Under the pieces are notes generated by a model. That model was not told the DNA's origin. It did not search any database and saw nothing but the letters and a program-made list of their open reading frames with translations. Of a stretch of DNA of 64,000 bases, positions 1-10,073 are shown in pieces (within the stretch, counting starts at the first letter, position 1; each line of letters begins with the position of its first letter). Origin of the DNA: Utricularia gibba (lineage: Eukaryota > Streptophyta > Magnoliopsida > Lamiales > Lentibulariaceae); contig CM007990.1 in the NCBI GenBank assembly GCA_002189035.1, positions 1,178,001 to 1,242,000 on the forward strand, read 5' to 3'. A program made the translations under genes and the position numbers.

Positions 1-225
1 CTAACAGCATCAATCACGTCCACCGTCCAGTTACGTTCAATCAAATTAACGTAATCAACAAAAACGCAAATCACCCATTGTGACCGAAAGTCAAAGCAAT
101 ACAAGAAACACACTTTATCCGGTCAAACGCCATCCCACATCAAAACAAGCCCTATTACATCAGAGATCACGCAACCCAAGAAAAAATCAGAACAAACGAC
201 GAGCATAACATAAACTTTGACAAAC

Positions 226-381
226 CAGATTGCTGTTGCAGCGATCGAGATCCAAGCACTTAACAGCTACCACTTCATTGTATGGCAAATAAATCGCCCT
301 GTAAACTGTAGCGCTTGCACCGTATCCCACCTCCTCCATCAGCTTGTATTCAGCTGGATTCGCGTCGTATGTCTTCCCCAT
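226..381 (-). CDS. STE20/SPAK-type Ser/Thr kinase, first exon only (partial)
   Basis: Seen: an open segment starts MGKTYDANPAEYKLMEEVGY and carries the glycine-rich loop GYGASATVYRA and the ATP-lysine motif VVAVKCLDL. It ends after DRCNSNL at a GT donor (225-224) in phase 0. These are kinase subdomains I-II of the plant SPAK/OSR1-like STE20 group, the group of Arabidopsis At1g70430 and BLUS1. The rest of the gene lies beyond the left edge; positions 1-225 are then intron 1. The frame stays open upstream to 552, but family members start at or near MGK, so I chose the ATG at 381. The substrate cannot be told from this exon. It is divergent from the EMB8-like gene at 905, with a shared spacer of about 520 bp. 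Confidence 0.8.
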
Positions 382-677
382 CCCCTTCTCTTTCAACGAA
401 TCAGTCAACAAACCATCAATCTGAAGAACAAACTTCGATAACTGAATCAAATCGCCACTGTGCGATTCGCCTGCTTGATTATCGTCAATAAATTCACAGA
501 CCCACCACTCTGCAAACCCACGGACAAGGACCGTGCTTCTTCCACTCTGCACAACTTCTCAGATTATTGGTATTTTTTTCTGCATAAATAATTTTATTAT
601 CAAAAAGAGAAAAATGCGGCGATTTTTATAATCATGTGCTGTGTGTACTTTTACGGGTACTTTCCTGTCAAAACTTT

Positions 678-753
678 TTCACATAATGGTAATAAAATTG
701 TGCTTATTTATATATATATATTCACATAATGGTAATAAAATTGTGCTTATTTA
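678..753. repeat. 43-bp tandem duplication in a divergent promoter region
   Basis: A 33-bp segment (TTCACATAATGG... to ...GCTTATTTA) at 678-710 recurs exactly at 721-753. The copies are separated by a TA dinucleotide run, and a longer TA run (about 754-772) follows the second copy. It lies in the spacer between the kinase and the EMB8-like gene. Slippage or unequal exchange at the TA runs is a likely origin (inference). Confidence 0.85.
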
Positions 754-904
754 ATATATATATATATATATAATTTCGAATTTACTCCAAAAAAAGGCAT
801 ATTCTTTTGTAAAATTACGTCCCATTGCCATTGGGATAAAATGAAAACCGGGGCTTTGATGTCATTTCTCCCGCCGGTCGCCGCCAATCGCCAATCGCCA
901 TTCA

Positions 905-3393
905 ATGGCGAGAGCTTCCCTCTGCCCCGCCACCTCCTTCGCCGCCGGTTTCGGCCGCCGTGCGCCGGTTATGGCATCTCCAGATGCCTTCGCAGTCCGT
1001 GCCTCTTCCGTAAAAGGAAGGCCTGAAACTGGCAGGCTAGTTCACTCTTCCATTGAGGTAACAGGTGGAGGCGCAGAGTCATTTCTTCCCGCCTTCCAAA
1101 GCCTTCATCTCCCCTACGTGGCTTATCCCCTGGTTGGTTGGAATCGTCACGTGGAAACTATATTCGCCGCATTTTTTCGGTCTCTCCCTGATGTCAGATT
1201 CTGGCGTGAGTGTCTCCGAACTAGGGACGACGGCGCGGTCGCTCTCGATTGGGTGGCCGGCGATGACCGAAGCTTGCCTGTGGATTCCCCAATTCTAGTG
1301 TTACTGGTGGGTTTTTTGATACAATGATTGAATTTCCATGAATATGACATCGGCTTCAATTTCTTGATATGGCTAAGGCTAGGATGTTAAACCGTCATTT
1401 CCTTCTCTGAATTAGAAGATCATAGAAAGATGCAGCCTTTCTTCTATATTCCTTGTTAATTTGGTCAGTAACTATGATATGCAAAAGGAATTGAACAGGA
1501 GATGCCAAACCTATTGGCCATTAATTGGTTTTCTTCCTACCTTCGTGTAATTATGTGAAAAAACTGTTTACAGCCAGGTCTTACTGGTGGTAGTCAGGAC
1601 ACATATGTAAGGCATATGCTATTGATAGCTAGAAGCAAAAAGTGGCGTGTGGTGGTGTTCAACAGCAGAGGTTGTGGTGGTAGTCCAGTGACTACAGCTC
1701 AGGTACATACCTTCTAGTACTTGGAACGTGTCGCATGGCTTATACCGATAGCGAGCCATGTGGCTTTCGAATCTAGAGGCACAATGAATTTGAATAAGAG
1801 TGGTACTAAGCTACTTGTGCTTGACGTTCTACTGGCATTTTGGCTTTTCCAGGGCTCAACTTAAGGAAGGAGAGCTTTAAGCTCCACAAAAAAAAAAAAA
1901 CACTTGAAATTGTGTTTTTAGTTTCAACATTGGGTAATCTTTTGCAGTTCTATTCAGCTTCATTTCTAGGAGATATATCTGAGGTGGTGGAGCATGTTGG
2001 GAACCGTTACCCGAAGGCAAATTTGTATGCTGTAGGATGGTCCCTTGGGGCTAATATTCTTGTTAGATATGTAGGACAGGTAACACAACAGTGATCTCTG
2101 TGTCCCATTTTTTGCAATCTTGATGTATTGTTCATGTACAGCTTCTTGCATTCCATTTGATACTTGAGAGAATTCTGTGAACATACTTCTTTAGTTTATT
2201 GCACAGAACGAGAGTCTAGGAGGGACCCCTTGTAGAATTTGCCCACTTCTATCTAGAAAAGACTTGTAGCATTACAAATTCTAGGGTGCTGTATTCTTCA
2301 TTGCCCTTGCGCATCAGAGATAAAACCAGTTACTTTTTCTTTTCCGACTTTGAACCAGTTGTTTTCTTCTGCAAGTAAATTATTTTGGCTCTATATGTGG
2401 TGTTTTTACTGAATGCTGTAACTTTTTACCTGATTCTCATACATTTTTGCATCACAGGAATCCGTTTCTTGCCCTCTTTCTGGTGCAGTATCCTTATGCA
2501 ATCCTTTCAACTTGGTGATCGCAGATGAAGACTTTCGAAAAGGTTTTAACATAGTTTATGACAAGGCGCTTGCAAATTCTTTACGCAAGATTTTCATAAG
2601 GTAGATGGGGTTAACTTTGTCAACAAAAATCTGCTGAAGTGCACCTCATGACTATGAAAGACTTATGTAGACATGCTCTCCTGTTTGAGGACATTGGAGG
2701 TGATTTCAATATCCCAATGGCTGCAAATGCGGAATCTGTTAGAGGATTTGATGAGGGGCTTACACGAGGTATCTATGGACTAGAACCTTCATCACCTGAA
2801 CTTAACATTGTAATCCTTTTATGCGGTCTCTGGAGCCTGATTCCATTTTTGGTTTCCTCAGTGTCATTTGGATTCAAATCAGTAGATGATTACTACTCCA
2901 ATTCTAGCAGCTCTGATTCTATAAAGAGTGTCTCCATACCTTTGCTCTGCATCCAGGCAAGTGCCTCAACTCTGCATCATCATGATATCTTTGTGCTGAT
3001 CAGCTTATCATGTCAAATGATTCTCAGGCCGAAAATGATCCAATTGCGCCATCTCGCGGGATCCCTCGTGAAGCCATACAGGTCTAGAGAAAGACTCGAT
3101 TGCTCGGCAATTAACCACTGTGAAGCAATCAACACATGATCTGATACTTTCTCTTCTTGTATTTTCAGAAAAATCCAAACTGCATGCTGATAGTTACACC
3201 TAAAGGTGGGCATTTGGGTTGGGTTGCAGGCAGCAAAGCTCCATGGGGAGCTCCTTGGACAGACTCTATAGTGATGGATTTTTTGCAGCACTTGCAGCTG
3301 AATAGATTTTCAGCTCCTGTGTCTTCTAGCAGCCCTGCCGAAACTACCAAGGGGTCTGGCGATGCACACGGCCTTCACCATATTCAGGTGTAG
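905..3393 (+). CDS. EMB8-like alpha/beta-hydrolase (YheT family), probably plastid
   Basis: Eight exons: 905-1306, 1574-1702, 1948-2079, 2458-2600, 2671-2768, 2862-2956, 3028-3081 and 3169-3393. The joins stay in frame and give 425 residues. The family is the embryogenesis-associated EMB8/YheT alpha/beta-hydrolases. Seen: PGLTGGSQDTYVRH after exon 1, the nucleophile elbow GWSLGAN in exon 3 (Ser of GxSxG), AENDPIAP (acid region) in exon 7 and GGHLGWV (catalytic His) in exon 8, so the Ser-Asp-His triad looks complete. The first ~60 residues are rich in Ala, Arg and Ser and fit a transit peptide (inference). Intron 6 has a GC donor (CAG|GCAAGT at 2957); the nearby GT would break the frame. The physiological substrate is unknown. 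The gene is convergent with DCI1, 152 bp between stops. Confidence 0.88.
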
Positions 3394-3545
3394 GAATTAG
3401 AAGCACATGCTGAACATTATTTGGAACAAACCTGCTTTACAGAACAATTATTAAACACTGATTATACAACCAAATCAGTTTTACCAATTCTCCTTCATAA
3501 TGCTTGAATCAGGCATTTATGTTGCAGTAACATTTGTTTGTGCGA

Positions 3546-4887
3546 TCATAGCTTTGAGTACAACGCCTTTCTCTTTTGAAGTTGAGCAGAAACTGCTTCT
3601 TTCAAGTCATCTGTCTGTAGCAATCCGGAGTTCAGTGTAGCCACGTAATCCAGACCTTGATGCAATGTCAGGTCCCTGCTCTGCAAAATCACCCGCTTCG
3701 TCCCCATAACAGCAAGTGGTGACATCGAACAGATATCTGCAAAAAAGGCATACAATCAAAATTCACTCAATATCCAGAACTTGACCTCAGACTGAATTCC
3801 AGTATAAGGAACTCCCATCCAACTTCAACTAGCGTTTTACATGCCACTGCGCTAAGTATTCTTATTGCCCTAAAACACTTTCTGTAGTTGAAAGGATTCA
3901 ACTTTACATTCGCTTCACAACTTTCAAGAGAATGAGCTTAATGAAACCAAAGCCTTATTCACATTCGCTTCACAGCTTCAAAGACTTATGTTTCATCACT
4001 TGAACTGTAGGGATACAGAGTCCCTACATGTGAAGAGATCTACATGACTTGGGATTAGATGCTTTTAACTTGATTTATCATCTTTCTCACATTCCCAGGT
4101 CCCAAAACTAGCTTTCAATCAGCACCGGCTAGCCACGGTAGGAAGGACGAGAAATTATCACTTAGAAAACGATTCCCAAAAACAATTCTGGAATGGGAAA
4201 AAGGCTGCTGCAAAATGGAACAATCAAATAGTAAAGGAAAAAGCTTACGCTCTGCGATTTCCTCAACACCATTTTCCAAGGCTTCCTTATCTGCAAAGAT
4301 CCTGGACACTAATCCCAGTTCCTTCGCCTGTAGAGCAGAGAATTTCCGAGCCGTCAAAGCGAGTTCCATGGCATTACCGAGCCCGACAATAGCAGGAAGC
4401 CTCTGCAACGTTCCCAAATCAGCCGCGATCCCCAATTCAACTTCCTTCACCGAGAAGAAGGCGCTTTCTGTAGCATACCTCAGATCGCACGCAGTAATCA
4501 AATCGATACCTCCCCCAATGCAAGCCCATGTATAGCGGCAATCACAGGCTTCCGGCACTCCTCAATCGCCGTCAACGCTCGCTGCATTAACAAAATCTCA
4601 CGACGTATTTTCTCCGCCTTCCTCCCGGAGTCCAAACCCTGCTTCTCCTGGAAGTTGGAAACCAGCGTCTGGAGGTTGATTCCGGAGCAGAAGTGCTTTC
4701 CTACGCCATATATTACAATCACACCCGCTTCAGTCCCGTGATCGAGCTCCCTAAGTGCTTCAGGAAATTCAGCGAAGAACTCATTCGAAAGGGCGTTCCC
4801 AAAAGCCGGCTGATTCAACAATAGGCGAAAAACTCGAGATTCCGGCGACCTCCGCACGATTTTCAATGTCTTGTACCTGTCGTCCAT
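3546..4887 (-). CDS. DCI1: Peroxisomal delta3,5-delta2,4-dienoyl-CoA isomerase, one-base frameshift
   Basis: Two exons on the minus strand, 4887-4249 and 3736-3546. The protein is a crotonase-fold enoyl-CoA hydratase/isomerase matching plant DCI1, which isomerises 3,5-dienoyl-CoA during beta-oxidation of unsaturated fatty acids. Seen: GKHFCSGINL (oxyanion-hole segment), then CIGGGIDLITACDLRY, KEVELG and AADLGT, which hold the family's catalytic Asp and Glu residues. The C terminus is SKL, a perfect PTS1 peroxisome signal. Start chosen at MDDRYKTLK (4887), the usual family start; the frame is open upstream. Break: near 4524-4528 (GGG on the minus strand) the frame slips. AAIHG and ACIGGGID are contiguous with no intron but in different frames. 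One missing G (GGGG to GGG) explains it, and adding it makes the intron phase consistent. Either an assembly error or a recent null allele. Confidence 0.85.
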
Positions 4888-5942
4888 CTGCCCTAGCGGC
4901 TCCCCGCCGCGGCCATCGCATTTCCCGATAGAGAAAAGCCCTTGGGCCTGATCCTGGGCCCACATCCAGGGACAATTAGTCACGTGATCAACGCGTGGTT
5001 TGACATCTTTTTCTTCTTTTTCAGGGGAAGAGATAAGGATCTTATTTATTTCCTTTTATAGAAAGAGATAGGGCTATTACTAGAGGTCACCCTAGGTTGA
5101 AAGACTGTAAGAAAATATTTATGATTTATTTAAGTAAATAACTCCTTTTTGTCTCATAATGATTAAAATAAAACTAAAAAAAAGGATTAATTCTAACATC
5201 AAATATGTTTTAAAAATGAATACAATTAATTTAAGGATTAAAAGAATCACAACCATCATTTCAAATGTTGTAGTTTAAATTATTTAAAATAAAAAATGAG
5301 ATAAATTAAATGTTAGTTATCAAAATTATTGAAGAATGTATATTTTATGAATTATGAATAATTATAAATATAATTTATTAATATATTAAATGATTTAAAT
5401 TGATAAGACATTATAAATTGTGTATTCATTGTTTTGAATAATTATATAAAATGAATGCTATTAAATATTTTTATCGTAAAAACATAATAAAAATGTTTTT
5501 TTATCAAAAGAATTTATTTTTCTCAAAAAAAGCAGGGCGCGTGAGGGTAACATTCCTCCGGTAACCGTCCAGGTGGCGTGCACACAACACAATAGGGACT
5601 TCAAAAAGCACAAAGAATCGCTGATCTCGCGGCCGCCGCTAGCCATTTCCTATCATCTCCGACGCCGGAAGTTATACCGGAATGGATTCGGCGATTTCCG
5701 TCGAATCTCTATCATGCCTCGGCCGTGAAACCGTGGTGGCATTTTGCACGCGCTTCCACGATTTGATAAGCTTTTTTTGTGTTATCCAGTTCGCTCGTCA
5801 TCGTCTGGGATTCTGAAGCGCCACGCGTGCTACCTACCCTGCCGTTCACTATTTCTAAAATGTGAGGATCTAGAAATCCGGCTGCCATAAATGAGCCTCT
5901 TCCATCTTCTCTTTCTCGCGAAATCTCGAGATCTCGGGAGAA
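4888..5942. other. Spacer between DCI1 and FLC-A (divergent promoters)
   Basis: No gene seen. Roughly 5040-5520 is very AT-rich and contains a copy of a dispersed repeat (separate entry). From about 5530 the base composition rises to the GC-richer 5' flank and leader of FLC-A, with no convincing ORF. Confidence 0.6.
5284..5480. repeat. Dispersed AT-rich repeat, copy I
   Basis: Resembles segments near 19245-19420 and 39290-39470. Shared blocks include ATTATTGAAGAA, TATGAATTAT, TTAAATGATTTAAATTGAT and TTTTGAATAATTATAT, in the same order. Similarity was judged by eye; no terminal inverted repeats were defined, so the element class is unknown. Confidence 0.45.
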
Positions 5943-7526
5943 ATGGGGAGAAGAAGGCTTGAGATAAAGCGAATCGAGGACAAGAGCGCTAGGCAAGTAA
6001 CATTCTCGAAGCGGAGGAATGGCTTGCTGAAGAAAGCCAGAGAACTGTCGGTTCTCTGCGGCGCCGATGTCGCCGTTGTTATTTTTTCCAGTAGCGGAAA
6101 GCCCTACAATTACTGCAGCAACAACAGGTTGGTTTCTTTGTATTTCATGCGTTATTTAGAACGAGATTCTAATCTTGATCTTCATCCAGCTTGGCCAAAA
6201 CGCTGAGAAGGTATTATAATCATGTTGAACCAGAATCAAGTCACCCCAGTGGCGTTTCTGATGACAAGGTACATGAATCTTTACATGAAAAAGGGTTATC
6301 CTTGGTGGATGATTTACCAGAAAAGGTTCAGAATTCATTCTACCTTTGAAAGTAGTAGAAGAAACATATTTTCAAATCCAGGGTTTGTGTTGCATTTGGA
6401 TGAGATATTGCATTCCATATTTGTGTCGTCAAGGCTCTCATTTGATGTTATGATTTTAGCTGGTTTTGAGGTTATGGATCCTGGATTGAATCTGTTGGCT
6501 GTTTTAGATGTAATGCTTTGGTTGGGGAGCAGAATGTTATTCACGTATGCTCTACATTTCTACATCAGGCTTGCAACTTTAAAGATCCAGAATACATCAC
6601 AAGAGAGGAGCTTCTTCAAGTTGTGGAAAGGCAATCATGAGTTTTGTTAATCCTCCGAATGAGTGACTGTGCTTTTAAAATATCACATTTGACACAGGGA
6701 ACTCGAGGAGCTGGATGGTGACCAGCGCAGCGATGTTGAACTTGTTCTTCTTGAAGACCAACTGCAGAATGCATTAGTGCAAACTAAAAAGGCGAAGGTT
6801 CCTTCTTTAAACCCCTCTCCAACTCTCGAAAAATGCATCTTATCAACGGCAGTTTTCTTGCATATCCCTAGGCCTTTGATGAAGTTTTACTCTGTTTTCT
6901 TGTTCATCGACGCGGTTGTCTTGACTACCAGCGATATGCTTTTTCTGATCCCTGTTTTTCCACACAAAGAAAGCCTGATTCAATTACTGTGCAGACGGAT
7001 TGGCTATTGAATGTCATCTCCAACCTGCAAGACGTGGTAAGAATTTAATATTCTCTATTGCCCTGCATACCAACTGTGGCAGCATATCGGTTTACCTTAT
7101 CACTCAGAAGTTCTTGATAGTAGATGAAATGGGGGCCTTTTCCATGCCCCTGTTCATCTTTGGAGTGTATCAAAAAAGAGAGAAATGCACTGGAACTATT
7201 CTGAGAACTAAACCACTGACTGTAACAAGAACAAAAGTCTTTGAACTCATACACCATACACAGATGCTCAAGTGATTCCTTTTTGCTACCAGGAAACCGC
7301 ACTATTGGATCAGAACAATTTCCTTGAGGACAAGGTAATCTACACGCCCTCTGACCATTACCAGCATTTGAGCATGCAGATTTGCTATCAAACACCAATG
7401 CTACATTCCATAATTAAGTTGGGATGCTGTTAAAGTGATCACAATTTGCAGATCAGCAGGAGCACTGTGAAGAATGCTGCTGCCCTGGATCTGAATGCGG
7501 TTCCTGATGGCTACCAGAGTTCATAG
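5943..7526 (+). CDS. FLC-type MADS-box transcription factor (FLC-A)
   Basis: Seven exons: 5943-6127, 6190-6268, 6569-6630, 6698-6797, 6995-7036, 7293-7334 and 7452-7526, in frame, 194 residues (Arabidopsis FLC has 196). Exon 1 (185 bp) encodes the MADS domain [20 protein letters not shown]..., residues 1-61, which binds CArG boxes as a dimer. The I region and a K-box coiled coil follow; exon 4 reads [20 protein letters not shown], the pattern typical of the FLC/MAF clade. The last exon encodes [14 protein letters not shown] with a DLNxxP EAR-type motif. Odd: intron 1 is only 62 bp, against 866-1205 bp in the other three. Intron 3 has a GC donor (GAAAG|GCAATC at 6631); reading through reaches TGA three codons later, so a GT alternative is blocked. 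Expected role: repressor in flowering-time control (inference from clade). Confidence 0.85.
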
Positions 7527-10073
7527 GTTCAAGTAATCGTGCCATGTGATGGATGAGTAGAAGATTGGCATCTTTGCCAATCAGCCATTTACAGGTGGTT
7601 TTTGAAGAATGATCATCCATACTTTTGTGCATCTGAAAAATGATCCTTCACTAGTTCTGTTTTGTTTTGTTCATATTTGTGTAAGAAAACAAGATCCATG
7701 GTTATTTTTCAAAAGCAAGTACCATTTATTCACTCATACAGTAGCGCTTCACTGCAGAACCTCCTCTTTGCTGCATTTACTTCATTCTGTAACCTCCTTT
7801 GTACTGCATTTCTTGGATCTGATGTGTTATGGAGTCATTAATGTAATTACTATATATGAAAAATTTGATTAAAAAAAGTCACTTAAATGGAATTAATTGT
7901 TTTTAATAGAAAATTATTGTAATAAAAATTATACAAAAAATTATCAAAATAACATTTTCACTATAAAAGATGTAGCCAAATCTTTTTTGTCATAAATTTG
8001 GAAGAAATTGTAGTACATTTTGATGCATAGGTTAGAAAAACTTTTTGGAATCATTTGTTAGCTGTGTTTAGACATTTAAACAAAGTACATTGTAAAAGTG
8101 ACAATCATAAATTAAATGTGTAATAAAAATGATCATCATTTTAATGCGTAAGATAGAAAGAATAAAGATATCTAGATTTTTAAATGATACTCTAAAATGT
8201 ATGTTTTATATAACACGTGTTTCATATAATTGTTAAATAATATAGGTGATTTTTTTTAAATAATATGGGATCATTTTTTTTATATTTATCTTTTATTTTT
8301 ATTTTTGAATTAGATCAAATTTTTATTTATCAAAACTCATGAGTAAAAGTTATGAAAATGTAATATATACTTAATGGTTACTATTAATTATTATAAACTA
8401 TACTATTCATCTGAATAATTAACTTAAACACATGAACTATTAAATTATGCTGTCAAACATTCTCTTTATATGTTAAAAATAATACTCCAGTGTTAAATAA
8501 TACATCTATCAAAATATTTAATCCATATTATTATATATTAATTACCATCAACCTTATAGTTAATAAGTTATTTAGTTTTTTGTTAGGAACAAAAACTACT
8601 TTTGAAAATGGATTTGAAAAGTATTTTTTTATCCAATACAAATGATTTTTATTTTAAAAAACTAAAAAGTTTAAATTTTTTATTATTTTAAAACAAGCTG
8701 AAGAACCTTTCTATTATTAGAATTAATTTTAAAATTTTTTTTTAGAATCTTAACATTTGATATTCTACCAAATATATCCTGATTAATTCCTTACAAACTA
8801 TCTTACATTTGTGGGGATGAACAATATTGTTATGACATGTTTTTAAGGCATGTCATTCCCTATGTTTTTAAGTGTAGATGATTGAAAATTCAAAAAAAAT
8901 ATTAATATATTAAATGTTACAATTCATATTATTCTTATATGATATTGTTCGATTTAAATAATTAACCTTACAATTTATGTTCTTCACTTCCAAAAAAAAG
9001 ATTTTGTTTAAAATTATAGTAATCCATCTAGTTAAACATGTCTTCTTTCATATTGTTAACTAATATGTGATATTATTACTAGATTTACAACCTTACATTT
9101 TCTCTCATTTAGTTATTGAGTGTTCTCACTAAATAACTTGTCCCATCATTGAAACATGTATGTGTTTTGCAATGATACCAAATGTCATGATCTATATTAT
9201 TATTGTACTATTTTCCATTTAGATCACATACTTTTCCATGATTATACATTTTCTTTTTTTAAAAAAATATTCTTGAAAAAAATTAGAAAAATCTTTTTAT
9301 TTAAACATATTCTCTCATTTGTACATAACCAACGTCGTTACAATACCCTTGGTCTTAAAATAAAAATACAACTTATTTCAAAGTTTGAACGAACATCTTA
9401 AACTATTTAACAAGTAATTACATTCATTTTTTGTAGCATTTGACATCATTACATAGTTTTTCATGCAAGTTTTTTGTTTTGGCTTTGAATCCACATACTT
9501 ATAATTACATTTTACATTATTTAAATGAGAATTTAGAAACATTTTTGAACGACTTTTTCATAGAATTTCATTCTAATTTATTTAATTGAAAATTATGAAT
9601 GTTTTTTTTAAATAATTCTTTCGCATTTATAACGCTTCCCACATTCATGGCTCAACACAATTATCAAGAGAAACCCAACTTGTCGACGTGCCAAGCGCGC
9701 ATTGGATGTGTCACTTGTAAAACACAAGTGTTCTCACGTCGGGGTTGAACTCCCAAAACGACAGGATTGAATCGAATGGATTCGGATAAGGATGACGCCG
9801 GCGACGATTTTCTCGTTTCCCCCACCAGCCGACGTCGACGAACGGCGATCGACGATTTCGAACCAGATTCGGGTAACGCTGCCCCCACCATTCTCGCTTT
9901 CTCCATCAGCTTTCTGTGTTGTTCTTCTATTGTATCACGGTGCTTCCTCGACTGCACCTTGTCTGGAAGTGGAGCGCTCGAAAAAGCCAACTTTTCTGGA
10001 AATCGGAAAGGCTCTTACTCTTCTTCTCTATTTCTTTTTCGGCTACGACGCTAGAGATTTTGAGTTGGGGGAA
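7527..10073. other. Spacer between FLC-A and FLC-B
   Basis: No gene seen. 7527-7870 is the 3' flank of FLC-A. About 7870-9650 is strongly AT-rich with many short homopolymers. From about 9660 to 10073 the sequence turns GC-richer and is the likely promoter and leader of FLC-B. ORFs there (for example 9767-10054) lack any recognisable domain. Confidence 0.6.

Noticed and set aside
5943-5960. Idea that the MADS cluster belongs to the SVP/AGL24 clade because of the C-terminal EAR-type motif
   Set aside because: The middle exons (LENQLETAL...) and the exon-size plan fit the FLC/MAF clade better.
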